Source: Siphonodentalium dalli
Lineage: Eukaryota; Mollusca; Scaphopoda; Gadilida; Siphonodentaliidae
Assembly: GCA_032622095.1 (NCBI GenBank)
Contig: CP136066.1
Span: forward strand, 143,931,559-143,995,558
Reading direction: 5' to 3'
Length of the DNA: 64,000 bases
Part shown: one piece after another, positions 29,668 through 40,748 of the stretch
Layout of the letters: each line of letters begins with the position of its first letter
How positions within the stretch are numbered: the first letter of the stretch is position 1
Notes under the pieces: model-generated
Databases searched by the model: none
What the model was told of the DNA's origin: nothing
What the model saw: only the letters and a program-made list of their open reading frames with translations
Translations under genes and position numbers: made by a program

Positions 29668-30129
29668 CAAGCCTGAGTTTAGTGTGCTTGTCATTTGCAG
29701 AATGAGGTCCCCAGAGGGTGAATTTAGTGACACTATCCCCGCATACTGGGCTAGCATCACTAAATTCACACTCTGGGGACCTCATTCTGCATAGGCCTCA
29801 TTTTCTCTGGAAAGGTTCTATATTATCAAATTTCTATAGAAACTTTTTCACATAGATTCTATTTATTTTTTAGTTTAGTTTCTCTATATCCCCAAATTGG
29901 CAGATGACACATTGCATAATCGAGGTTCCCAATGGGTGCACATCACAATATTCACCATTTGGGAACTTCAATCTTGAGTATTTGTCTCTCATAGAGGATG
30001 AGGCCATGCAGAATATGGTCCCCAGAGGGTGAATTTGATGATGCTAGCCCGCTATGCGGGATAGCATCACTTAATTCACCCTCTGGGGACCTCATTCTGC
30101 AAATGACAGGCACATTATAATCAGACATG
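29668..30129 (+). mobile_element. Family B MITE, copy B6
   Basis: CAAGCCTGAGTTTAGTGTG to AATCAGACATG. Hairpins about 29697-29791 and 30008-30103. GTGTGGGT flanks both sides, a decayed form of the 10-bp duplication. Confidence 0.8.
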
Positions 30130-30200
30130 GTGTGGGTTGGTAAACACAGGGGCAGCCGCTCTCTTGCCATCCATGAGATAACGAAGCACAGGAACGCATA

Positions 30201-30574
30201 TTAACCTTTTCTATACTAAATACTCATTGACAAGAAGTTCCCTTAGGAAATGTTCAGATAATAAATTGTTGAACTTATTATCTCCACATTTTCCCTTCTA
30301 TAAATATTAATCCTATTGAATTTCTATTATGTTTATGCCTGTCTATTGCGTGCACATTTTTCCTGAACACACATAAAATGAACAATAGACCATTCCATGG
30401 TATAGGTTGTTAGTTGTACTTATTGTCTGAACATTTCCCACCAATGAATATAAATCAATCTGCTCTATTATGTTTTTCTGTCTGTCATCTGCTTTCATTA
30501 CCTGAACACTTCCCCAAATGAATACAAGACCTTTCCAATGTATGGGAGAATCCATTCAGTATAGAAAGGGTTAA
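30201..30574 (-). mobile_element. Family D element, copy D7, long form
   Basis: TTAACCTTTTCTATACTAAA to TCAGTATAGAAAGGGTTAA, 374 bp. Longer than other copies; it contains two D-like halves (AACAATAGACCATTCCATGG and later AAGACCTTTCCAATGTATGG). Confidence 0.75.
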
Positions 30575-31046
30575 AAAGTGCTGTTTGTGCGCCAGAGAAT
30601 AGCAAGGAATATATATTATATATCTCCAGAAAGGGAATCTCAGAGCAAAGTATATCCATTCCGATGGCTATTATTTATTCATCTGACTAAAAACATGTAC
30701 TTTTCTGGTATTTGGAAAAAATGTCCCACTTGATTATCGCATTATATAAGAAAATAGAGATATAAAATCAATATTAATTGATAGAAGTGTTTCTGGAGAG
30801 GTGTCTTTAACTCATCTATTATTTTATGCCTCGGAAATTATACAAAACATATTTATGAATCGATAGACCCTGTTCAAACCAAAGTGTGTTCAACCGAAGT
30901 GTGTTAAATTACATTTTGCGTTTTGTTACTCCACGTCTGGAACCATGAATACATCTTTAATTGTATACATGAATGCTTTATAACATTCTCACGATCTTAA
31001 ACCACTCTGATGGGCCTTCAGTGCTACTATCTTACAGCTATTTTCA
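30575..31046. other. Unassigned AT-rich sequence
   Basis: No gene or known family recognised. Confidence 0.5.
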
Positions 31047-31373
31047 TTGAATAGGAACAAATTTCTTCTCAAATCCCCCCACTATGCAGACTGTTTATGC
31101 TATGACATAACAAAGAATAAAATGGCATTAAAACAACAAACTCCAGCCCTCAGGGATCAGCCTGCAAAGCGCATTCTTATGGATGAAATCAAATTAAAGC
31201 CGACCAGAACATTATTCTGTTTAGAATTCCAAGCAATTCATAAGAAATCCAAGCTGAGGTATTATTTTCAAAGAATTCTAGAATTTCACCCAGAAACAGA
31301 TGTTCTGTCAAAGAGCAATTCACGGCTGCATCTCAGGAGAGGGGAGATGTTTATAAAACGAGCAGTAAAATGA
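31047..31373 (+). CDS. Uncharacterised 108-codon open frame, doubtful
   Basis: An ATG-started frame of 108 codons with a Lys/Arg-rich composition and no signal peptide, membrane segment or motif that I recognise. It overlaps no identified repeat, which is why it is listed, but a frame of this size is expected by chance in a window this long. No start context, splice sites or neighbours support it. Confidence 0.12.
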   Translation: MNRNKFLLKSPHYADCLCYDITKNKMALKQQTPALRDQPAKRILMDEIKLKPTRTLFCLEFQAIHKKSKLRYYFQRILEFHPETDVLSKSNSRLHLRRGEMFIKRAVK

Positions 31374-31593
31374 ATTTTATTTGACATTTATTGATGTTGG
31401 GCCAAGTTATAATTGGGCAACCACTTGATTTTTAGAAACACTACAAGGGATTATTCCTTCACAACATATGTGGATATATAAAGGAATAGCAGAACATGTG
31501 TCTTTATATCGAAGTGCTGTGAATGGCTGATAAAACTGCAGATTGATTGTTTTGCAGGCTTGGGCACTGAACATGGAAACTAATAAGTAAGGG

Positions 31594-32032
31594 TTAGAGC
31601 ACAAAAATTGTTCTTTACCAGAATCGATGGAGTCGCAGACAAGATTTATTCTGGTAAAGAACTCTTCGCGTGCTCTGACTAACTTAGAGCACAATGATCC
31701 CACATAATGCAATTAACTGGAAATGTGCCGTTGAGCGTGTTTTTACCACAACGCACAATCCGTGCGCTGGCCACGATTGGACACAATAGCCAATTAGCCA
31801 TGCCCAACAACTTGATTAACATGAACTGGTCGCCGTTGAATGTTGAATACATATGTCCGAAACAACACGGACTGGTCCCACTTTGAAGCGCCCGTGTGGT
31901 TTGTCTGTTATGAGTTGTGTGAGCCTAACAATGGGATAATTAATCACTGAACTATTCCTTCCCCAGCCTTGGGGAATTTGTGTGCTTTACCAAAAATCAG
32001 GGAATGATTGTAACAATGAGATTGTGCTCTAA
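31594..32032 (-). mobile_element. Family P element, copy P2
   Basis: TTAGAGCACAAAAATTGTTC to GATTGTGCTCTAA. Hairpin TTCTTTACCAGAATCGAT with ATTTATTCTGGTAAAGAA at 31611-31660. Inverted relative to P1, with only scattered differences such as GGACTGGTCCCACTTTGAAG in common. Confidence 0.75.
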
Positions 32033-33232
32033 TGACTGTTACATATTAATATTAGACTGCGTACTTGAAACATGCAATGAAATTCACAATGAACAAAATT
32101 TATTATTGAACCGTATTACCAAAGGTTCTGGAGCTGTGGGAAAGTTGAAAAGTTTCACAGGGTGGAGAGGGGGGGGGGGGGGTGCCTTTATGCATCATAG
32201 AGTGGCAAAAAACTGATATAGCATCAGAAATATATAAAAATAGTGTTATATTGGCCTGAGAGCAAAATATATTCTTTATCATAAGTTAATATTAGAATGG
32301 ACTTTGAACATTATCTAGCAATTCATAAGAAACCCAGGCTGTAAGAAGGACTTTACTTTATTCTCAACTGGGCAGATTGCATATGTGAAATATGTAATGA
32401 AATCGATAATTAAAACACATAATGCACAGCAGTGCCAGAGCAAAGGGCAGCTCCCCTTTTGCTGTCCACCAGGGGATATGGCACAGAGGTCATAATGTAA
32501 CCTTATTTGAATGCCTCTTAGAATGGCAAGAACATTTTTAAATATCAATAAAATCATAACTGGTTATAATGAGGAGTACACCCCCACCCCCACCAAGAGC
32601 AAAAATAGACACCTCGTCCTTCAAAATGCTAAAAAAAACATCAAGCCTATCAGAACATGTCAACCATATGCTCAGTACTCCATTAACACACTTCCAACAA
32701 AAACTGTGTGTTTGTATTCCAAACAACCACAATTTTACAATTGGCTGCATGAAAGGAATGAAAATATTAACAGGGGAATTAGTCAACCCAAGATCAAGAT
32801 AGTGAATTTTGACATCTTTGCACAGAGAATTCCCTGAGTGTGGCCATCACTGCCCAGACACAGCATTGCTGTGACACGTAATCAACATAACAATCAGGCG
32901 GCTAATCAAAGTGGCTTTGACGCCATTGATGAGGCACACCATTGTAAATTCTCTCAGTATGGAGGAATCTCTGAAGTAAATTCTCCAGGTATCTCAAAGT
33001 CAGAGGCGTGAAGGAATGAGACAAAGGGGAGATAATTACAATCGTAAATCAATTAGCTGCTGTTGGCTTGTTGCTTATTCCCATATCATGGGGGTGATGG
33101 TAAAAGATTGGACTAACTAGTTCTGGTTGTCACACTGACTCTCATTTTATAATATTGAAGTGGATAGGGACTTCTGTGTGCAGCATATCAAGTCTGGTCC
33201 TGTTATAACGCTGCGATGATGATGATGGTTTA
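32033..33232. other. Unassigned sequence with a poly-G run
   Basis: A 14-G run lies at about 32169-32182 and CCCCCACCCCCACC at about 32581. Frames of up to 108 codons occur on both strands over 32.5-32.8 kb; being mutually overlapping and motif-free they are not called. Confidence 0.5.
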
Positions 33233-33449
33233 TACTTTAATGCCCTAAATAATTGACTCCTTAACCACAGCAGAATTATGGGTAAATTTTCAGGATTTAG
33301 TCGGAAATATGACTTGTTGCCATTCAATGGAAAGCTGTCACTGAGAGCTTTCTGATGAATGGCAACAAGCCATATTTCCGACTAAATCCTGAAAAGTTAC
33401 CCATAATTCTGCTGTGGTTAAGGAGTCGATTATTTAGGGCATTACTGTA
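33233..33449. mobile_element. Family A fold-back MITE, copy A7
   Basis: TACTTTAATGCCCTAAATAA to GGGCATTACTG-TA. Arms intact around GAAAGCTGTCACTGAGAGCTTTC (two pieces). Confidence 0.85.
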
Positions 33450-33497
33450 CAATGTGATAATTGCTGATTTTTAGGTCTGATGATGCGACAACTAGTG

Positions 33498-33650
33498 TCA
33501 ACCGTTTCATGACGGGAGCTGCGCTGGTGCAGCATTAAATATCCTGTGTCCATGCATTCTCTTATATATATGCATGTCTCTTATAGGGAGCCTCATATAT
33601 ATGCACTGGGTTAAAATTTGAAGGTATATATTGTTATGCCAATGCTACAG
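33498..33650 (-). mobile_element. Family C degraded copy C10
   Basis: CAACCGTTTCATGACGGGAG, GCTGGTGCAGCATTAAATA, one damaged hairpin (about 33552-33608), then loss of similarity. Confidence 0.65.
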
Positions 33651-33702
33651 TGCATGCGATCACTGATTCTCAGTTGCCACGAGTTCTGTTTCTGAGATCA
33701 TG

Positions 33703-34225
33703 GAAAAATTACCATTTTTAGAGAATCTTCAAAAAAAATTGGAAGAACAGTTGTCCAGGAATTTTTCCTCTGTAATCTTTAATTAACCCTTTCATGACGG
33801 GAGTGGTGCTGGTGCAGCATTTAGAGATCATGTGCCAATGCATTCTCTATATTATATGAGTTTGCCATTGGGAGCCTCACATATATAAGAGAATGCACTG
33901 GCTTACAAGGTCAATGTAAATATTTTTAGGCTAATGTATTCTCTAATATATGTGAGGCTCCCATATATAAGAGAATATACTTTGGCACAGGGTTTTCGCA
34001 ACATTTAAGGAAGCTCCAGTCATGAGAGGCTTAAAGGTCCACATCCAGCATCGTCCTGCCCTATATACACTCATAACAAAATGATACAACCCTGTCTGCA
34101 CCAATTGCCATCAAAGGAAGAAAGCCAAGTGAATTATTAAAGAGAGACAAGGTCCATATGATTCCAGGGGAACCATCAAATAACATGAGGTTTTATTGCA
34201 TGTGATGTGATGTGATGTGATGTGC
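33703..34225. repeat. Tandem duplication unit 1, containing C11
   Basis: CTGTAATCTTTAA then (after C11) AGGTCCACATCCAGC and ACTGTCTGCACCAATT-like text, CAAAGGAAGAAAGCCAAGTG, GGGGAACCATCAAATAACAT. A (GTGAT)n stretch ends the unit (34203-34223). Confidence 0.85.
33783..34034 (-). mobile_element. Family C MITE, copy C11
   Basis: TTAACCCTTTCATGACGGGA to TCATGAGAGGCTTAA. The paralogue at 34393-34420 reads CTGTAATCTTTAAAGGTCC without it, so the element entered a TTAA. Confidence 0.9.
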
Positions 34226-34321
34226 CAGTCGATGTCCATGTGCTGTTAATGCGAAATAATTTGAAATATTCCGAAAATGGCCAATTAACAACACTCATCA
34301 ATTTCATGTCTTTTTAATTTT

Positions 34322-34371
34322 TCCCAAAACCGGAAATGTGCGTTTTCCAAAACCGGAAATGTGCATTTCAC
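34322..34371 (+). repeat. Short tandem duplication, about 24 bp
   Basis: CCAAAACCGGAAATGTGC is present twice in direct tandem. Confidence 0.8.
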
Positions 34372-34375
34372 AAAG

Positions 34376-34580
34376 CTTTCCAGGAAGTTCTTCCCTGTAA
34401 TCTTTAAAGGTCCACATCCAGCTTCGTCCTGGCCTATATAACCTCCTACAAAAAATAATATGCAACACTGTCTGCACCAATTGCCATCAAAGGAAGAAAG
34501 CCAAGTGAATTATTAAAGAGAGACAAAGGTCCATATGATTCCAGGGGAACCATCAAATAACATGATTTTTATTGCATGTG
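34376..34580. repeat. Tandem duplication unit 2, empty
   Basis: Very similar to 34021-34200: GCCATCAAAGGAAGAAAGCC, TTATTAAAGAGAGACAA and CCATATGATTCCAGGGGAAC are identical. No C element is present. Confidence 0.85.
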
Positions 34581-35024
34581 ATATATTTTCCGCAGCCAGC
34601 AGCAGTGTGCAACAGCCAACTCATGCGAGGCAATAACTTGCATATCGGGACCACTCCAATGTAGAATCCTGATGCAGATTGGGATATATGAGCCATAAAC
34701 GTCTTATCAAGAGGACTGGAGAATACACTGTCATATCTGATATGGCACGTAATACAACACATCCAATATGTTTGAGAGAAAGCAAAAGAATAGAGATTTA
34801 TATCACATATGACATACAATACAGTGTGCCAGGAAGCCTATCATGAATCTTTATGACATGTTATTGTAGGGGATGCCAAATGCAATAATTGTGAGAACAA
34901 AATTAATAATTCACTGAGCAATATGTGCCTCCCTGTGGAGAATTAGACCCTGGGCAATCTAGTTTTGCAGGCCTACCATTTTCGATGAGTAAAGGAGTGC
35001 TACACATTATATTGCACCCCTCTG
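34581..35024. other. Unassigned sequence
   Basis: No gene or known family recognised. Confidence 0.5.
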
Positions 35025-35033
35025 GTGAAGATG

Positions 35034-35550
35034 TAGATCATGCCATGAATCTCTACTCTAGCTAACGCCCGAAGTGATCATATTCCACCAGTGCAAAACT
35101 TTGGAACAGTTTTGACAGGGAACCTTATGAAGTTGAAAAAATAACGCGGGGAATATATTTTGTAGTTATTATCTGTTCCTTAATATTAAATGTACTTCAG
35201 TGCAGGTGAAGGTCCTAACTCGAAATTTCATGATTTAATTGAATTTGTGAGCAATATTGCTTTGCATGGCTTACAATTATGGAATTTATCCTTGGTAATC
35301 AATTCAATGTTTGTTGCGATATCGACTCAGAAAAGTCACATAAAAGCATGAAATTTTGATTTGGGTCCTTCACCTACAGTGAAGTACACTATTAAGGAAC
35401 AGATAATAACTAAGAAATATATTCCCTGCTTTATTTTTTGGACTTTATATTAGGTTCCCTGTCAAAACATCAAAAAGTTTCAAGGTTTTCTACCGATGGA
35501 ATATGAACTCTACGGGCGTTAGCCAGAATAGAGATTCATGGCATTATCTA
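35034..35550 (+). mobile_element. Family E long-TIR element, copy E3, complete
   Basis: TAGATCATGCCATGAATCTC to TTCATGGCATTATCTA. Flanks GTGAAGATG (35025-35033) and GCGAAGATG (35551-35559) match at 8 of 9, suggesting a 9-bp target duplication. Arms are about 190-200 bp each. Confidence 0.85.
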
Positions 35551-35559
35551 GCGAAGATG

Positions 35560-36229
35560 ATGCCAGCTGTAGAGTGGTTCAATATTGAACATGTTAGTAA
35601 CATTCCACATTTAATGCCATGTTTTCAAGTTTTTTCATGCCATGTTTTCAAGTTTTTTCAAGATCTCTGATTTACAGTTCAGGCAGCAGTGCATAAGAAT
35701 ATTGCCAAAAATACATAACTTGACAGATGGCTGGAAAATAAACTCATATCTCATAAAACATGTAATACAAATCATCCCGTAGTTCGGAGAGAAAGAAAAG
35801 AATAGAGATTTATATCACATGTAACAGTAAAGACCACGGACAGGATTAGTTTCAATGTGAAATAAATCCACTCCATGGAGAAACCCCCAGCAAGCAAACG
35901 ATGACACAACAAGATACACAAATGAGGTTACTCTCCCATAATTGTGTGGATCAAATTTGAAATCGACTAGCTTAGCCATTGATGGGCAGCTGGCTTATTC
36001 TGGCCTTATGCACTGTGCACCTTACCGGCTGATCTACAGGGGTCCCAGGTGTACCGCACACCAACTACACTTCTGAAATGTTTTTGCACTCTTGACTTTT
36101 TGAATGGTCTGTATTTTATAAGACAACTAGCTGAAACAGGCTCCATTTTGGGAGCCTTTATTCAAGGTCAGAGGGGCCTGCTGTCCCTGTACAAAGGGGC
36201 CTGTGCCATTTATGCGCTTCACACACATT
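35560..36229. other. Unassigned sequence
   Basis: A 23-bp direct tandem repeat (CCATGTTTTCAAGTTTTTTC) lies at about 35619-35661. No gene recognised. Confidence 0.5.
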
Positions 36230-36330
36230 TTGATCTTAAGTTTTCTCCCTAGGGCAAAAATAGGGAGAAGTGGCACATTTTAGGGAGAAGATGTCTCCCA
36301 AGTCACCCTCTATGTTGGTCCTTGCTCAGA
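36230..36330 (+). repeat. Family G fragment, copy G4
   Basis: AATAGGGAGAAGTGGCACAT, TTTTAGGGAGAAG and TGTCTCCC match the 12580-12630 part of G1. Confidence 0.65.
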
Positions 36331-36949
36331 GTAGATGCTGTTGTGTTCCCAATAATCAAATGGTTAAAGCGCCATAGCATGTCTGAGGATGATGCCAACT
36401 GCAATGTGGTTCATAACAGATCATACTCAGAATAGATGAGATTTTGTTAGATGGAAGTGTCAGCTATTGGCACGATTCTCAGCCTGATGTAAGCTCCGTT
36501 GCCAGACCGCCAAACCCCTATGAAATATTTTGAAATAACTGAGATGACATCAGCAATTTATATCCAACAGTTGGTTCAGGGAGACGAGAAGACCACCAGC
36601 ACCACCCATTATAACCATTGGCAAGAATAAGGTTGGAACCAAGTTTCATATTAAAGCTGATTATCACCATTGGCAGGAATGTCTTTTGTCTGATTCTCTT
36701 GCAACTTTTAAGCTTGTTGCGACAATTTACCTTGTCACAATTCCTGCTGCAGCAGATGTTCGTTTGATTGAGAAGCAGGAGGCAACGGTCCCTGTCTCTC
36801 TCCTGATGACAATGGGAAGGGTTTCTATGGTCCTGTATTATATATGTCTTAAATGGAGATGAGCTTCTGATGGGGACCTGGCAGCTCATAGTGAGTCAAA
36901 TGCATACGAATATGTACATGGATATGCAGGAGGGCTATGATATGGAGGG
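36331..36949. other. Unassigned, with a doubtful 123-codon frame
   Basis: A minus-strand frame at 36518-36889 has many Cys (ICCSRNCDKVNCRNK) but no arrangement that I recognise as a zinc finger or other domain. It is the second-longest frame in the window. I do not call it a gene; a remnant exon is possible. Confidence 0.35.
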
Positions 36950-37117
36950 AGAGTATCCGCACAATATTTCTGTAAAATCAACCAAGAAACATGCGCATGC
37001 GCAGACCAGATCTCGGAAACGGGTAGAGCTATCGACTTGAAATTTCGGGCTGGGTAGAGCTATCGAATTGAAATTTGGTTTTTGAATAGCCCGGACAACG
37101 TCGGGCTCATCGGCTAG
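36950..37117 (+). mobile_element. Helitron 3' terminus
   Basis: GCCCG-GACAACGT-CGGGC forms a 5-bp GC stem (37089-37106), followed after seven bases by CTAG (37114-37117) and then T. A repeated phrase GGTAGAGCTATCGA-TTGAAATTT precedes it. The 5' end was not located; the start given is approximate. Confidence 0.55.
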
Positions 37118-39134
37118 TAAGTATATGTTTGGGTAAGTACAAATGTAGGTATGGGTGGACTTGTGAACGATTTCCTATGTCCTGATAACCAATACACATG
37201 TTATATTATGCTCAATTTACCGTATATTTCTGTCTATAAGTCGCTACTTGTTGACCTAGTATTTCCTCTCAAAATTTGCATGATGCGCCTTATACAACTT
37301 AAGTCAATAGGGGGTCTGAATTCTGGCTACAATCACAGACACAGGTGAGTTTCGGCATTCGCCGTGATGACAACTCAGAAGAGTGCATGATGTTCACATC
37401 AAAACAGGAACGAAATGTTTAATTACAAATAAAAACAATTAAAATATTAATAATTGTTACCAGTGTATATATCCCTATCCAATTAATAAAATACAAGAAT
37501 TCAATATGAGACCTCAGTCTGAGGAAGGGATTTTGATGTTATACCACATTATCCTGAACTCAGCTGTAGAGACAACAATACCCAGGTAACCATGCATAAC
37601 ATGCAAGGGCATGACACAACACTTGTTTACTGTCTACAAGTTTTTTTTTATGTCGGCTTATAGATAAGAGGTCATTGAGGTCACTGGCTGACCTGATATC
37701 AGTTTGAATCAGTTTGAATACTGGTGATTAGCGGTCACTACGTTGAATAGTAGTTGTTAATTGGTGAACAATGGGGATGTTGTAAACACACTACACTATA
37801 TAATGGGTCTCATCCGGCTATTTTACATAGTTAATTATATCAATTCATTCGATATATAATAACTGTTACTTGATATATACTTAAGACGGATAAGCGTGGC
37901 GAATGCAGTCAACTGCGTAATTATCAGGTGACATGTACTTTCGGGGGTTTATACATGTGTTGGTCAGGACCTGGCTGTATATCATCAAATTTGTGTTTGG
38001 TTACACTTTCCCCATGTTTACTGGTCATTTATTCAACAAAACATTGTTATATTTAACACAGTTTATTGAATAAAAACAAGCACCTGATTATTATTTAGAC
38101 AATCGGTAATGCCGATGTTGAAACCAGAGTACCGATTGTCATCCGATGGGCCACAATCGGCCGATTCTGATTGTCATTTCCGATCATCGGCTCATCACTA
38201 TTGATCTGAATGTTCTGTATGTTACAAGATGTTCCCTAAAACACACAGTATTTCCATGTGTAACCAGCATGGTGCCATATAACATGTCTATTTCCATGAT
38301 AAAATATGAAAGTGTATGTATCCACACGTTAACTATCACAACATAACATATTCTTGTCGATGGCAATAATTTTCATCATCTTATATTAGAAATTAATTTC
38401 CTATCGCCACAGTGAGCCCTGACCTTGTGTAACCTCTCATAATGGCATCCGCGCATGTCTGTACTATTTCTATATATTCTTTATTAGCCTCCATTGAGGA
38501 GAGTATTGAATGTTCATATATGAATATTATACAAATAATGTACAGTCTTACACATAAATAATAAATATACACACATTTTGATATGGTCAACAAGTTTCAC
38601 TCTACTGCAGCCTCGTGCACTGATGCTAGAAGTCAGCGGAATATTTGCTTGGCTGCCAAATATTTGAGGTGGTGAAAAATAACATATTTTAAAAATCAAA
38701 ATCTGATGACTCTTTTTTTTATGGGCGGGTTCCTCGACTGAAATCCAAAATATTTACCCCCCCCCCCACAAGCTGAAGAATATATCAATTTAGGGGCGTT
38801 AAATCGGATTATGCATCATTAAAAAGTATGGCATTATAGATACAGGTAAAAAAGTAAAGGGAAGGTATAGCGCTCCACCTGGTGTACTTGGGAAGGTCTG
38901 AGACTTTATGACGTGCTATATCAAACTGTAATCAGTATTACATGGCATGGAACAGCATAATGAGGCTGTGAGACGGTGATAAAAGAATAAATGAGTGCAT
39001 GTAAGTCTGTCATTAAGAAACCTCTGTTAATTAGCAGTACATTCCCCAGATACACCAGTGATTGAGGATGGTTAAATTCCTGGTTTTGTGGTGATTTAAT
39101 GATCTGCAAAAATAAATGATTCAGAACGAACACA
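37118..39134. other. Unassigned sequence, about 2 kb
   Basis: CCGTATATTTCTGTCTATAA at 37219 resembles a common TIR-type terminus (TATAAGTCG) but no partner was found. An 11-C run lies at about 38757-38767. No gene recognised; it is the longest repeat-poor stretch here. Confidence 0.45.
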
Positions 39135-39532
39135 TATAGTGTGTCTGTCATTTGCAGAATGAGGTCTCCAGAGGGTGAATATAGTGACACTCATTCTGCT
39201 TAGGCCTCAACTGCTATGGGAGACCTAGGATCAGATAGGACTTCATCATGGAAGTTCCCCAGTTGAAATTGCTGATGTTCACCCATTTGTCACCTCGATT
39301 ATTCATTTTATCTTCTGCAAATTAGGGGATATAGAAACTTCCCAGAAGGGAAAAAGTAACTAAAAATAATGTTAATTTGAAACTATAGATACTTCCTAGA
39401 AGATGAGGCAAAAGCAGAATGAGGTCCCAAGAGGGTGAATTTGGTAATGCTAGCCCATGTACGGGATAGCATCACTAAATGCACCCTCTGGGGACCTCAT
39501 TTTGCAAATGACAGACACAGTTTGCAAGCTTG
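39135..39532 (-). mobile_element. Family B MITE, copy B7
   Basis: The left hairpin has collapsed: AGTGACACTCATTCTGC lacks most of the second arm. The right hairpin is intact (about 39415-39505). Right end TTTGCAAGCTTG. Confidence 0.8.
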
Positions 39533-39597
39533 AACACAGTACTTCATACATCAGTCTGAGGTAACCCAGACTATGGAAGAGCTACGTGTTTGGACAA

Positions 39598-39712
39598 GCC
39601 TTGAAATAGTGTGTCTGTCATTTGCAGAATTGAGGTCCCCAGAGGGTGATTTTAGTGACACTATCCCACACAATGAGCTAGCATCACTAAATTCACACTC
39701 TGGGGACCTCAT
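39598..39712 (+). mobile_element. Family B single-hairpin fragment, copy B8
   Basis: TAGTGTGTCTGTCATTTGC and one hairpin ending CTGGGGACCTCATT, cut off exactly at the TTAA of D8. Confidence 0.75.
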
Positions 39713-39953
39713 TAACCCTTTCCATACTAAATACTCATTGACGAGTAGTACCCTTAGGAACATAGGTCGTTTGATAAACTTATTATATGAACATTTCCCA
39801 TCAAAGAATATGAATACTTCTGCACTTGTATGATCTTTTTGTCATAATTGTCTGCTCATTTTTCCAAAACATCCCTCCAAATGAATAATAGACCATTCCA
39901 ATATTTACTTTTATAACTGTGTGGGAGAGTCCATTTAGTATAGAAAGGGTTAA
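39713..39953 (-). mobile_element. Family D MITE, copy D8, complete
   Basis: TTAACCCTTTCCATACTAAA to ATTTAGTATAGAAAGGGTTAA (two pieces). 241 bp, both ends kept. Confidence 0.85.
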
Positions 39954-40748
39954 ATCAAGCATCCTTTGTGCTGATGTGGCACACTTTACATCTGAAGATG
40001 AGCATTAATAATACTGAACGGTTTATGGAGAAAAACCAGAGAACAGGGAATTTGGAGTCGATGTCTGCAGTAATAAAGCTAAAAAATTGAATAGTGCATG
40101 TTCACCGTCACGATACCTGTCTCAAAGACATTGTCTTCTAAAGACAAGACAAATACTCTAATTTAACCATCAGGTGATGAGCATTAATGGAAAATGTGAG
40201 TGACATCATTGGATAATCAATTCTCTGAAAGCCATTGTGTACAGCTGATGATGAGCAGTACTGTCTACACCCTTCAGTAAGCCCATCAATGAGGATAATT
40301 ATAGCCCAGCCTATGTTTTTGCTCCCAAACAAATAATGGGGTGGTTCTCGTAGATAAGTCCACCCCCATTTTTAGAACTTAGAGGGCAAGTATACATTTA
40401 TGTCAGGTTAGATCTGAATGAAGATGACAAAAATTCATGCTCAAAAAAATAGCATTACTTCACTAATTTCCATTGCAAACTCATTAATACTACCTGTCCC
40501 AATGTATTTCACAAAATGATGTATTACAATGTATATGTTTAATAGTTTCACATCCCAATTGTTGATTTAAATTCAGAAAACATGAGTGGTATGTGTGGGT
40601 GATTTTTAGAGCCGGTATCTCGTATAATGTTTTTGGACCGTGAGTGCAAATGAATAAAATAAATCCTCAAGAGATGCACGAACATGAATAAAATCCAAAC
40701 ATATTCAGTGCACTTAACTGACTGATACTAAAAGTTCACACTTTATTA
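39954..40748. repeat. Local duplication unit U1 (paired with 41272-41737)
   Basis: GCATCCTTTGTGCTGATGTG, ATGAGCATTAATAATACTGA and TTAGAGCCGGTATCTCGTAT have counterparts in U2. The middle of U1 (about 40166-40554) is larger because it carries repeat N2. Confidence 0.85.
40335..40545 (-). repeat. Family N repeat, copy N2
   Basis: Minus-strand counterpart of 26860-27070; shares CCCTCTAAGTTCTAAAAATG and CATCTTCATTCAGATC. Absent from U2. Confidence 0.7.

Noticed and set aside
32511-32837. 108-codon frame in 32.5-32.8 kb
   Set aside because: Overlaps similarly long frames on the opposite strand, contains no motif, and has the composition of the surrounding AT-rich DNA.
36518-36889. 123-codon minus-strand frame with several Cys as a zinc finger
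   Set aside because: Cys/His spacing does not fit C2H2, C2HC or other patterns that I know; there are no splice sites or neighbours to support a gene.
37219-37250. CCGTATATTTCTGTCTATAAGTCG as a transposon end
   Set aside because: It looks like a known type of terminus, but no matching inverted end or target duplication was found nearby, so it is only mentioned.
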